10,000 nt of DNA from Actinidia chinensis (lineage: Eukaryota; Streptophyta; Magnoliopsida; Ericales; Actinidiaceae), in assembly GCA_009663005.1 (NCBI GenBank), contig CM018890.1, positions 5,051,387-5,061,386 on the forward strand. The letters run 5' to 3'. This document shows positions 1 to 7,871 of the stretch, piece after piece; the stretch's first letter is position 1, and each line of letters begins with the position of its first letter. A model generated the notes under the pieces. It made no database searches and was not told the DNA's origin. It was given only the letters and a program-made list of their open reading frames with translations. A program made the position numbers and the translations under genes.

Positions 1-253
1 AGGTGGTTCAGATTTAATAACCACGCTAAAGTAAATGATCATTAATATGCACCCGAGTTGGAAACTGCGAGAAACAGAATCCCACAACAGAATTATTGAC
101 AATGATGTAGATTTGAACTTCACCAACGAGAAAAAGTAATTGCACGTCATACAATGCTTTATTTCACTAAAATTCAGTAAATATAAACGACTCGTTTCTT
201 TCGTATCTAATTGGAACGCATAGCTTGAAACAACTGGGATAAGATAGAGGTAC
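1..253 (-). other. Start of intron 1 of the LONGIFOLIA-like gene
   Basis: This AT-rich stretch follows the donor at 253 on the minus strand. I found no frame resembling a continuation of the family and no convincing polypyrimidine tract plus AG, so the acceptor probably lies outside the window. Confidence 0.6.
248..253 (-). other. 5' splice site of the LONGIFOLIA-like first exon
   Basis: On the minus strand CTCCAG is followed by GTACCT, giving a GT donor at 253-252 with the favourable exonic AG before it. It splits the Gly codon after one base (phase 1). The N-terminal homology ends here, which supports it as the true exon end. Confidence 0.7.
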
Positions 254-407
254 CTGGAGGGAGTCGCTTGTGGTTCCGGCTGCGGATGTGTCGGCCGGCC
301 AGGAAATGGTGGCGGTCAAAGAGCTGCAGTATTCCATTCATGCACCCAATCTGCTTGTGCAGATCCGGGTTTTCATCGGTTAAAGAATATGGAAGCTTTG
401 CAGACAT
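254..407 (-). CDS. First coding exon of a LONGIFOLIA/TRM-like protein (partial gene)
   Basis: The minus strand reads 51 codons from ATG at 407-405, starting MSAKLPYSLTDENPDL and continuing through KQIGCMNGILQLFDRHH to a final RLPP plus the first base of a split Gly codon. This N-terminal signature (MSAKL, DENPDL, KQIGCM.GI.QLFDR.H) is what I know from plant LONGIFOLIA 1/2 (TRM2/TRM1) proteins. These associate with cortical microtubules through the TON1-recruiting machinery and promote lengthwise cell elongation. The frame stays open upstream to a GTG at 413, but ATG 407 matches the family start and has G at -3. The exon ends at 254, followed by donor GTACCT, and read-through soon meets a stop at about 207. 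A short first exon followed by an intron fits my recollection of the family. The VARLMGL motif, DUF4378-like C terminus and M2 motif would lie beyond base 1. The family call rests on recall, not alignment. No frameshift or stop is visible. Confidence 0.85.
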
Positions 408-769
408 CTCCACCTCTTTTCTCGAATTCCAGAAACCCGAAAACTTATGTTATCTGAGCTTTCATTTCCTTTTTTGATTCTCTCTCAATGGATTCCCGCT
501 TCCGTCTCCAAAAACTTGCTGGAAAATGAGTTCATTCCGGATAACCCGAAATAGCTGCTGGCTGTCAGTTTTAGAGCATGCATTCTTTAAGGTTCGTTCC
601 AGCTTATTACATGAAAAAGCACTGCATTAGGCTTCTTCAAACAACTCTGCACTGACATATATTTCTTATGCTTTTAGAATTTTGGATTAGAACTGAAATA
701 AAATACAAGTCTTTTGAGTTTCTCATAACAAAGCAGACAAGATCTACTGTGTGACCCAAACTAAACCAA

Positions 770-836
770 ATCAAACTAAGGTTGTGTCACAATCAATTGA
801 GGTCGGCTATATAAACTGTGTAACCCAAAAGAATAA
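770..836. repeat. Possible fragment of a dispersed plant repeat
   Basis: The string CAATTGAGGTCGGCTATATA resembles a short sequence I associate with dispersed repeats in many dicot introns and promoters, but I cannot name the family. Two similar strings, TGTGTGACCCAAAC (about 749-762) and TGTGTAACCCAAAAG (about 817-831), flank the core, which might be a decayed duplication. The TATATAAA here lies on the plus strand, away from the LONGIFOLIA-like gene. Confidence 0.25.
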
Positions 837-1053
837 AAAATAAAAGTATACACCTAACAGTTACCACTACTCACCACCCACCTTCTGTGCTTCAGAATGA
901 CTATCAGGAGATAATTTTTGGGGTTTGTGGCATAACAAAATAAAACAAGTTTAGGCTTTGTCTTTTGGCACTCTCAAGAAAGGCAGCTATAGATGCTAGA
1001 GTTCTGGTGGGGAAATACTCCAATATAGGAAGGCACTGTGTAATTAATTTGAG

Positions 1054-1072
1054 GAGAGAGAGAGAGAGAGAG
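1054..1072. repeat. (GA)n microsatellite
   Basis: This is a run of about nine and a half perfect GA units. On the strand of the left-hand gene it reads (CT)n and falls in the inferred leader or promoter. Confidence 0.9.
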
Positions 1073-1500
1073 TGATAGCATTGATTAAGGAATTGTATGT
1101 GCAAGAGAGATAGGAGTATGTGGGTCAGATCTGGTGTGAATGTGTGGGTCATCTGCAATGGGTAGTGCCTTCCACATTCTTGTGGACAAAAAATGTTGGG
1201 GGGGTCTGGAGTCTGAACCTTCCTACAGGGGCATGTGGAGTCTGTCAGATAGTGGAAGAAATAAGGAAAGTGGGATTTATGTACTGGCAAACCAGCGGAG
1301 TGTCTAAAGCCCTTTTTCAACCAGTCACCAGTTCAATTTACCTAAGTGCCATCCAATAGACTTTCATTTTGAACTAACTGATAATAGGAAGAAGACCCTC
1401 TATGTGGACTTCATCATTCCATGTATGTTGGACTAGCTAATGCAATGGTCTGATCAGTTTTATTTCTATTCTTTGTACTAATGCTGAGTGGATATATAGG

Positions 1501-2126
1501 AAATTAGTGTAATTGCTGCATAGAGAGTCATGGTTTGGGCAATTTGAAAAAAGGTTACCTCCTAATAATCTCGATTTCTTAGTGAATGATTAATTGGTAA
1601 TGAAAATACATAATGTTGAACAGTTGCAAACTTGCCATATTTCAGGGTTGAGAACTTGATATGCAAATTTAGGTAAATGCTAATTCTTCTGATGCATACT
1701 ACTCATCTTGGTATCCATCGCGCATAACTTTCGTGTATTTTAGCTTGTATAGGCGCGTTACTGATATTTACTTTCCCACGATAATTAAGTTTTAAACCCT
1801 TGCTATTATTAATGGTGCAGAAGCCATATTTCTTCTACTTCTAGAGCTGCTGGTGAAGATCCATTCACATAAGGTTGTCAAGAACTCAGAACCAGCTTGA
1901 GAACACTAGCTATTTTTGTTACTAGAAGATTTTGTTTGTGTATCTCAAACTGGTATAACTTGACAATACTTGTCCATTGAAAATAAGAGTGTACCTTTTT
2001 TGTCATGTAGATGCTCTTACAGTTATACCAGCATTAATTATAAGTTACGTTTGATGGCAGCGATAAGAAGACAATATTGTGACTTGGACGTCACATATTC
2101 GTAAAACCCCAAAACAGGTTGTCCAC
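1501..2126. other. Intergenic DNA, nothing recognised
   Basis: This is AT-rich sequence with stops in all frames at short spacing. I saw no RNA gene, no terminal inverted repeat pair and no clear tandem repeat. Confidence 0.6.
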
Positions 2127-2330
2127 GCGTAAAAGTAAGATTGCGAACATTTTGACTCGTTCGTTGCATGTATCTATAAATGTGACTTAGAATTTACATT
2201 TTAGAAACCTGGAACAATGTCTTTCCAGCGTAAAAGTAAGACCGCGTACATCTGACTCTTTCTTTGCATACATTTGTATGTGTATATCAAAGGTAACTTT
2301 CATCACCTGTCCTGTGAAATTTAGAAATCA
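2127..2330. repeat. Diverged direct repeat, ~101-bp period, SINE-like motif
   Basis: GCGTAAAAGTAAGATTGCGA at 2127-2146 recurs as GCGTAAAAGTAAGACCGCGT at 2228-2247. Similarity continues through ACAT.TGACTC.TTC.TTGCAT in both copies, and weaker similarity is seen before each core. The offset is 101 bp. The core recalls the GGTAAG.CTGCGTACA..TGACCC string of plant tRNA-derived SINEs such as the Au/TS families. No tRNA-like head with A and B boxes and no T-rich tail could be assigned, so the family link is weak. Confidence 0.45.
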
Positions 2331-2510
2331 AGACAAAAGAAAACCAAAATCAATAACATTTATAATTAATGTTGAAAATTGGTCAGGTCGGGTCATCCAT
2401 GTGGGCATGATCCATGTCAATAATCCATTATCCATGTATTTGAATAATGAGGGGATGAAAGAGAGTTGGTAATTGAGATAACTTCTCCCGATATTTTTTT
2501 TTGTATTCAG
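2331..2510. other. Intergenic DNA with short CCAT-rich words
   Basis: The words ATCCATGT, ATCCATGTC, ATCCATTA and ATCCATGTA recur between about 2395 and 2440 without a fixed period. The plus-strand frame open across 2278-2472 has no recognisable content, so I treat it as chance. Confidence 0.4.
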
Positions 2511-2514
2511 TGTT

Positions 2515-2720
2515 ATCCGTATCTATATACTGCACCAGCATATAGATTTTTTCTCTCTCTCTCCTCTCCCCTTCTCTATGTTAAATATAGAACAAAAAGG
2601 GGCTTTTGAACTGTGGATTAGAGGCAGTGTTCATATCGTTGTACTGTCAATCGTGGGATTGTGATATCTGTTTCAACGCTCGTGATTCAACCTCGGATCT
2701 ATTTCGGTTAAGGTAAAATC
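2515..2720 (+). promoter_or_regulatory. Promoter-like patch: TATA-like box, CT tract, GC-richer leader
   Basis: TCTATATACT at about 2522-2531 is followed 20-30 bp later by a CT-rich run (2551-2569). A less AT-rich stretch then runs to about 2710 and ends in TTAAGGTAAAAT, which could be a splice donor. This arrangement fits a plant core promoter with a pyrimidine-rich start and leader, or the U3-R-U5 part of an old LTR. No open frame follows, so no gene is supported. Confidence 0.22.
2551..2569. repeat. CT-rich tract
   Basis: A short, slightly imperfect (CT)n run inside the promoter-like patch. Confidence 0.75.
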
Positions 2721-3312
2721 GTTTCAATTCCTCTATTTATTATTTTTTGATTAGACAATTCTATCTACAATTAAGCTATTAAAAAAAAAACTTATAATTA
2801 AACATTTCAGCTTATTGTGTCATGAATTATTTTTGTAATTCCATTCATGATCACTTTCATTTATGATAATTAAGAGCTGACATTTTTATATCTATTGTCA
2901 ACTTATGTATTTATAGTGAAGCATCAATATCTGAAGAATAAGTATCTTATTATAAGCACTTTGAGATGGGAATGTAATAATATATTTGCAACATGAGAGA
3001 TGAGGTAAGCATGATACTTTCTAAATTATTGAATATATTAGGAATATATATTGATTCTTTGCATGCATGGGGAGGGGTGTTTGTGTACATTTTACGTACA
3101 TTTGATATATATTTATATAATTGAAGAAATACTTCAATCCTTTGGCTTTTTTTTGTTATAAAAATTAGAAGAAAAGTGGTGATAATGAAGGTTGAGATAG
3201 GGAATAGAGAGAGAAAAAGAAAGCACAACCACATGGATAAAGTGAAGAGATCACATGAGGCAAGGACCCAACCTAATTAAGATATCTAGATATTGATATA
3301 GATATATAAACA
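2721..3312. other. AT-rich intergenic DNA
   Basis: I see no gene or transposon ends. The minus-strand frame open over 2950-3234 is low-complexity, rich in Ile, Tyr, Phe and Leu as expected from AT-rich DNA, and is not supported as coding. Confidence 0.55.
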
Positions 3313-3330
3313 AGGACGGATCTAGGATTT

Positions 3331-3415
3331 TAATTTTATGGTGGTGAAAGAATGTCTAACTCTAACTTAGGATGCTAATTTTATGGTGGTGAAATAATAC
3401 GTAACTCTAACTTAG
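3331..3415. repeat. 45-bp direct duplication
   Basis: TAATTTTATGGTGGTGAAA at 3331-3349 recurs at 3376-3394, and both copies continue through a diverged spacer to AACTCTAACTTAG (3358-3370 and 3403-3415). The period is 45 bp with a few substitutions in the middle. Confidence 0.8.
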
Positions 3416-3574
3416 AAAATGTGTCAAAAAAAATTGAAGTATCGTATTAATTTTAAAGGATCTCTAACTTTTCCTAAAATTTGAGTTAAAAATGAGTAAT
3501 TTCATCGGATTTTCTTTAAACTTGTACACAGTAAATGTGTAGAATCTTATAATTCGGTGCGTGAACACTTGCAC

Positions 3575-3733
3575 TTTGAAATTAACCTATAAATTATAGT
3601 ATCTTATTAGTCTATTAATAAGGGTTTATTTAGATTTTTGGGATGTCAACCCTGAGTAATTTTGAAATCAACTTACAAATGATAGTATACTATTCGTAGG
3701 GTTTGTTCAGATTTTTGAGAACACAATCGTCCC
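3575..3733. repeat. Diverged ~86-bp direct duplication
   Basis: TTTGAAATTAACCTATAAAT at 3575 matches TTTGAAATCAACTTACAAAT at 3661. Both continue with a GATAGTAT-like word (AATTATAGTAT / AATGATAGTAT), then GGGTTT.TT.AGATTTTTG.GA. The second unit has lost about a dozen bases in the middle. The divergence suggests an older event than the 45-bp duplication next to it. Confidence 0.7.
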
Positions 3734-3870
3734 GTTTCGGGGTCTATATTTCAATCATATATCCTAAACTACGTTCCAAGAAGCTACTGTCCCATCAGGC
3801 CACATGATTGGCACATGATGTTCCGCACCCCACTCCACCAAACCAATATCTCCACGTGCATTAACACTTA

Positions 3871-4080
3871 GGCTCCGTTTGGTATGTTGAAAGCCAGCTT
3901 TGTTTTAAGCTGTTATTAAAGTAAGAATTTTTAATTTTTTTGCTTTTGTAACTCTTTACTTAGCTAAAACTAAGGAAAAGCAAAAACAAAAAACACAAAG
4001 CTAATTTGATTGGCTTTTTTGTTTATTTTAAGCCAAAAAATCAGAAAAAAAGCTGAAAAAAGCTAGTGCCAAACGGAGCC
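3871..4080. mobile_element. Tourist-like (PIF/Harbinger) MITE, copy 1
   Basis: The 210-bp element begins GGCTCCGTTTGGTA and ends TGCCAAACGGAGCC, a perfect 12-bp terminal inverted repeat that continues imperfectly. TTA stands directly on both sides (3868-3870 and 4081-4083), the 3-bp target duplication of PIF/Harbinger elements. The GGC..CGTTTGG end is typical of Tourist-like MITEs. The inside is AT-rich and partly self-complementary, with AAGCC/GGCTT and AAGCT/AGCTT words on opposite arms. There is no coding capacity, so it would have needed a transposase from elsewhere. Confidence 0.88.
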
Positions 4081-4122
4081 TTAGGTTGGGGTTTAATGCA
4101 AGTCAATTCTGAAAAGGTCTTA

Positions 4123-4349
4123 GGCTCTGTTTGACATTAATTTTTTAATTTAATTTTTAATTTTTTTGTTTAAAATAAACAATAAAGTTAAGAAGAGTTA
4201 ACTTTTTTTGGCTTTTCTAGTTTTCGGTTTTTTGTTTTTTTTTGTATAGTTTAGCTAAGTAAAGCCACAAAAAAAAAAGGCCAAAAAAATCTTGACATTT
4301 TTTCGTAACAAGTAACAAAACTTGGTTTTTAGCATTACTAAACGTAGCC
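4123..4349. mobile_element. Tourist-like (PIF/Harbinger) MITE, copy 2, diverged
   Basis: The 227-bp element begins GGCTCTGTTTGACA and ends TACTAAACGTAGCC, whose complement is GGCTACGTTTAGTA. The ends match at GGCT..GTTT and at the final A. TTA flanks both sides (4120-4122 and 4350-4352). It lies 42 bp after copy 1 and shares the GGCTC.GTTTG end and AT-rich arms, but its termini are more decayed, suggesting an older insertion or a related subfamily. Confidence 0.75.
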
Positions 4350-4352
4350 TTA

Positions 4353-5828
4353 ATCTAGTTTTCCACCCAATCACATAAAATGAGAGAGAGAGATTAGAGA
4401 GAGAGAGAGCGTCCTCCATGCAAGGTAACCATCACAAGTTGTGTTAATTTAAAAAAATGACCCAACTCTTGAGTAAGGGGATAGTGTTCCATGTTAGAGG
4501 ATTATTGAATGTGAGGTAAGTCGAGATTCTTATCTTATCCCTTGATCACATGAGAGAGAGAGAGCACTGATGGATTTTCAAGGGAGGTGATCCCACCTCT
4601 AAATTTTTTTTTAAAAAAAACACTACTTATAATATACTATAATTTATAAAATAATTCGTAAATAAAACAATTTTCAACCCTGTTGTGTAGCATATCCTGT
4701 GAAATTAGTAATTCTTAACTCAGTTTCAAAGAACGGCTAAAGATTATTCAAAATTAAAAATATTTGTATTAATAAAAATTACATTGTATTTCAAATTTTC
4801 TTAAAAAAAGTTCTTATTTAGGGGGTAACATATTATTTCGTACCCCGAGTTATAATTCTGACTCCATAAAAGAGAGAATGTACAAAATTGCCGGCTTTTG
4901 AAGTAAAAGTACAATAATTGAACCATTATATTGTTTCTAAATTGTTTTCGCAAGATTAAGCCTTAAGGAAGAACATTGAGGAAGGCTTTAGAACCAAGAA
5001 ATAGGAAGTTCCTAAAAACATTGCATCACCATTAATTAGGTAAATGACATTAAATTAACGATAAGCGCCACATGCCATGGATGCCAGGTCATTGAAATCA
5101 TAGTCATCTACTGGCTTTCACATGCCACTTGAATATACTTGACCCTATCCCCATCCACCACGCGTCGTTAAAAAATTATTTTTTATTTAAACAAGAATAG
5201 GAACACCACATCCAACTCATAAAAAAAATCAAACACAGGGTTACCCAATGGACCAGAAATAGATTAGAATACTCCTTTATGCTACCACCTCAAAAAAAAA
5301 AAAAGTAAAAATGTCGAGACGAAATCAACTTTCCATTTTTTTGTTAATTTTCGTGACTTAAACGGATGTCATTGAAGAGAAAAAAAAAAACACTTGTCAT
5401 CGATTCAAGTCATCACCTACCTCTACACCCCTTAGAAACATAGTGAATATATGTAAGAACTCGTGACACGAAAGAAAAAGAGAAATTTACGTAGTTGGTA
5501 ATTATTATCCACAGGGCTTCAAACCCCAATTGCACTCCTTTTAATTTTTGTTATAGTGAATTTACATAAATATTTTTCTATGTAATTAAAATATTTGAAT
5601 AAAATTAGATATTTGGACCAGGCCATATAAGACTATACTCCGATCTTAAATGGGTCTCCACTTGTAGAATGTGGGATGAATCCCTCAAATTAGTTGATCA
5701 CATATTGAATATCAAAAAATGAATAGTTGAATAAATTCATGCTAATAAAAATATAAAAAAAGAATTTAATTTGAGGAAAGAAAAAGTGTAAGAATAACTT
5801 GCGATCTTTTTACTCTTCTTTCTCCAAA
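4353..5828. other. Long AT-rich intergenic stretch
   Basis: I found no supported gene here. It contains two (GA)n tracts (4382-4409, interrupted, and 4553-4564) and several poly-A or poly-T runs. At 4575-4600 there is a short GGGAGGTGATCCCACCTC near-palindrome, and at about 4840-4865 a TACCCCGAG..ATTCTGACTCC string that could be the end of an old dispersed repeat. At 5636-5690 a less AT-rich string (CCGATCTTAAATGGGTCTCC, then GTGGGATGAATCCC) looks repeat-derived, but I cannot place it. Confidence 0.5.
4382..4409. repeat. (GA)n microsatellite, interrupted
   Basis: GA units are interrupted once by ATTA at about 4393-4396. It lies about 30 bp past the second Tourist-like element. Confidence 0.85.
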
Positions 5829-6021
5829 GGGTAGTGCTATGGGTACCCCATTTTAGGTACTCTAAATGCACACATAGGAGAGAGATAGACACAAGAGAAG
5901 TGGGCCCCACACATTTGGGGTGGGCTCCACACACTTGGGGTGTGTAGGGTCCACTTCTCTTGTGTGTCTCTCTCTTAGATGTGCATTTAGGATACTCAAA
6001 ATAGGGTACCCAGCATTTTCC
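5829..6021. mobile_element. Mutator-like palindromic MITE, copy 1
   Basis: The 193-bp element is close to a complete palindrome. It starts GGGTAGTGCTATGGGTACCC and ends GGGTACCCAGCATTTTCC. Matching arms carry AAATGCACA, GAGAGA.A.ACACAAGAGAAG and TGGG.CCCACACA.TTGGGG on opposite strands, meeting near 5925. The second copy (7872-8068) fixes the boundaries. Here the flanking 9-mers TTCTCCAAA and TTTCCCAAG agree at 6 of 9 positions, consistent with a decayed 9-bp duplication. The long inverted repeats, GGG-type end and 9-bp duplication fit a Mutator-like non-autonomous element. The minus-strand frame across it is only the palindrome being translated. Confidence 0.85.
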
Positions 6022-6074
6022 TTTCCCAAGCAACAAGTACACACACAACTAGCATCTTAACTAGCCCTTTAGCA

Positions 6075-6093
6075 TCTCTCTCTCTCTCTCTCT
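6075..6093. repeat. (CT)n microsatellite
   Basis: A pure run of CT units about 50 bp past the end of the first Mutator-like MITE. Confidence 0.9.
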
Positions 6094-6210
6094 TCATATT
6101 ATTCTTTGGCACTGAAATTTATTTTGGAGGTGAATGGCGATGATGCGACATATCAAAATGTCATTTGACTAAATCCTCTTGAAAAAGCTTAGTCATCTCC
6201 AACAATAATT

Positions 6211-6427
6211 GAGCATGTTTCGCACAGTTAATACGCTTTAATTTCTATTTTTTTATTTTAAAAATTAAGTCAAAGTATTTATCAATAATTTTTATTATTA
6301 TTTATGAATTAAAAATAACTTATAAAAGCTAAAAAAACTAATTCTTGAAAGTTTTATTTTAAAAATTTTTAACTTCGCTTTTGAATAAGCAAATTATAAT
6401 ATAAGTTCAGTTATACCAAACACTCTC
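6211..6427. mobile_element. Possible degenerate MITE
   Basis: GAGCATGTTTCGCAC at 6211 and the complement of ATACCAAACACTCTC ending at 6427 (GAGAGTGTTTGGTAT) agree at 10 of 15 positions, with shared GAG and TGTTT. The 217-bp interior is very AT-rich and partly self-complementary, like the Tourist-like copies. No exact target duplication is visible, although CAATAA occurs just outside both ends. It could be an old MITE or chance in AT-rich DNA. Confidence 0.35.
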
Positions 6428-6936
6428 ATGTCAATAAGGACTTATTACTTTATCTACTTTTGCTAGCCAATGTTTCATTTACTCTCCAACAAATCTAACT
6501 CTCCATTTCCTTTTTTAATTAAATATACATATTTTATATCTTTTTGAATAAAAGTGAAGGGAGAGAATTCAATAAAGTAAGAGTAAAAATTTGATTTTAG
6601 AACAATAATATTTTATGTGTTCTCCTAGTAAATAGTAACTCATATATTTATTGAGTTATTGTAGTTAGAAATTAAAATAGCTAACTAGTTAAAATAGATA
6701 AAATGGCAATTTACTTGAGAGACCAACTAGATATAATTGGACCTGGAAAAGACCACCATACCCATTGGCATGGTTTAATGGAGTAGATTGTAGGCTCAGC
6801 TTAGGTCCATTGCAATAGGGCCATGACCCCAACCTCTAAATGGGTTGGCCAGAAATGCAATCCTAGCATGAAAAGTTCTGATTCAATACTTTAATTGTAA
6901 TATACCGTAACTAATATACTATATTAACTATATAGG
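6428..6936. other. AT-rich intergenic DNA
   Basis: I see no gene. Around 6467-6505 the words GCTAGCCAATG and CTCTCCAACAAATC resemble parts of common plant MITEs, but no paired ends could be found. Positions 6740-6870 are less AT-rich but have no recognisable content. Confidence 0.5.
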
Positions 6937-7287
6937 TAGGGATGGCAATTTGACTCGAAGAACCCGATACCCGTCGGGTCCCGCCCCGTTTAGGGCGGGC
7001 TTTGGGAAAAATTAAAACCCGATTAATAAACGGGGTGGCGGGGGAGCCTCCTTCATCAACCCCGAACCCCGTTACCCGATTATATATAAAAAAATAAATT
7101 AAATCATTTTTTTTTAAAATATTCATAATAATCCTTATTATATATATAATAAATAACAATAATTATATAAAAATAATATATATATATTAAAAATTACTAA
7201 CGGGGCGGGGCGGGCGGGGACGGGGGTGGGTTTGGTAAACGGGGGGGGGTTTTGGGGGAGGCCCAACCCACCCCGTTGCCATCCCTA
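6937..7287. mobile_element. hAT-type MITE with intact 8-bp target duplication
   Basis: The 351-bp element starts TAGGGATGGCAA and ends TTGCCATCCCTA, a perfect 12-bp terminal inverted repeat of the (T/C)AGGG.TGGCAA type known from plant hAT elements. Both sides carry the identical 8-mer TATATAGG (6929-6936 and 7288-7295), the diagnostic hAT duplication length. The subterminal parts are GC-rich, with repeated CCCG/CGGG words and G runs. The core (about 7079-7197) is almost pure A/T. No transposase is encoded. The perfect flanks and ends suggest a fairly recent insertion. Confidence 0.93.
7202..7259 (+). other. G-run array with G-quadruplex potential
   Basis: Five G runs separated by one or two bases (GGGG, GGGG, GGG, GGGG, GGGGG) are followed by GGG, a nine-G run and a five-G run. 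This exceeds the usual four runs of three Gs with short loops. It forms the right subterminal part of the hAT-type MITE. Confidence 0.7.
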
Positions 7288-7299
7288 TATATAGGCAAG

Positions 7300-7627
7300 T
7301 AGGGCAGATAAACGAGTCAAGCTACTCGATCTATGCTCATGTTCGGCTCGTTAAAAACTTGTTCGATATTGATTTATTAAATAAGAAAAACAAGCGTTAA
7401 CATGTTTTTTAAGCTCATTAAGCTGTCAAACCAAGCGCGGACAATATATTACCCAGCTCAATAAACTTATAATGTTTAAAAAATTTAAGCTACTCGAGTT
7501 TATCTTGATTAAAACTCAGTTCAATTTACTTGATAAACAAATCAAACTCGAATATATTTTTAATTTCGTTAAATTTTAAAACTAAACTTAAACAATTTAC
7601 TCGTTGCCCGTTGAACTCGTTTATCAG
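7300..7627. mobile_element. Decayed inverted-repeat element next to the hAT MITE
   Basis: CAGATAAACGAGT-CAA at 7305 is the inverse of TTGAACTCGTTTATCAG ending at 7627, with an 11-bp perfect core (7307-7317 against 7615-7625). Inner words such as CTACTCGA, GGCTCG and AACTCG recall the plant hAT-like repeats with TAGGGCTG.AAACGAGCCGAGC ends. The left end begins TAGGGCAG. The matching CCCTA at the right is absent, and no target duplication is visible, so the element is old or truncated. Confidence 0.55.
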
Positions 7628-7862
7628 TTTTATCAAGTCGAAGATCAATTGGTCAAATGTCAGATACTGTGGTAAGATCACAGATCAAATAAGTTATGAT
7701 CTGTCTCAGCATCAATCTTAGCCATCCGTAGGATATGCAAAGGACACCTCATCTAGGCCAACCTCACTAGGTTGACTTTAAACAGGTAAATAAATTCAAT
7801 CAAGAGATCATCTGCATGTGGTAAGCTTGTGACCAACTTAAAGTTTTATATTTTCCACTCTA
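7628..7862. other. Short intergenic spacer
   Basis: Mixed-composition DNA between two repeats. I see no gene, ends or tandem units. Confidence 0.5.
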
Positions 7863-7871
7863 TTAATTTAT

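Larger units (their letters stand above)
408..1500 (-). promoter_or_regulatory. Probable 5' leader and promoter of the LONGIFOLIA-like gene
   Basis: This is the region upstream of the ATG at 407 on the minus strand. It has no credible protein-coding frame. TATA-like motifs on the minus strand are weak at about 655-662 (AATATATG) and better at 1491-1499 (CTATATATC). The first would imply a leader of roughly 220 nt. The second would imply a leader near 1 kb, probably with an intron in it. A (GA)n tract at 1054-1072 reads as CT on the gene strand, as is common in plant leaders. Positions 1120-1330 are visibly less AT-rich than their surroundings and could be leader exon or conserved non-coding DNA. 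Which start is used cannot be decided from sequence alone. Confidence 0.4.
3313..3740. repeat. Decayed dispersed repeat with two internal duplications
   Basis: The stretch opens with GGACGGATCTAGGATTTTAA, a string I associate with ends of dispersed plant repeats (GGCGGATCTAGGATTT type), and closes near GTCCCGTTTCGGGGTCTA. Inside are two separate direct duplications, listed individually. There is no clear matching inverted terminus and no target-site duplication, so the superfamily is undetermined. Confidence 0.35.

Noticed and set aside
268..477. 69-residue plus-strand frame
   Set aside because: It is the antisense shadow of the LONGIFOLIA-like first exon.
904..1320. 138-residue minus-strand frame, the longest in the window
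   Set aside because: It runs through a CT microsatellite (giving a Ser-Leu run), has no recognisable motif, and lies in the likely leader or promoter of the LONGIFOLIA-like gene.
2278..2472. 64-residue plus-strand frame
   Set aside because: No motif, and it overlaps repeat-like DNA; chance frame.
2950..3234. 94-residue hydrophobic minus-strand frame
   Set aside because: The Ile/Phe/Tyr/Leu-rich composition is what AT-rich DNA yields; no domain or gene context.
4488..4510. CATGTTAGAGG, looking like a second LTR start
   Set aside because: TGTTAGA is short and common, the adjacent sequence is not a Met-tRNA primer site, and the following bases do not match the LTR at 9580.
5737..6048. 103-residue minus-strand frame whose translation resembles that of 7863-8087
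   Set aside because: Both frames lie over copies of the same palindromic MITE. The shared peptides (VPYF.Y.KCTS type) come from translating the inverted repeat, not from a protein family.
6911..7159. 82-residue minus-strand frame
   Set aside because: It crosses the left boundary of the hAT MITE and its A/T core, so the Ile/Asn/Tyr-rich translation reflects base composition.
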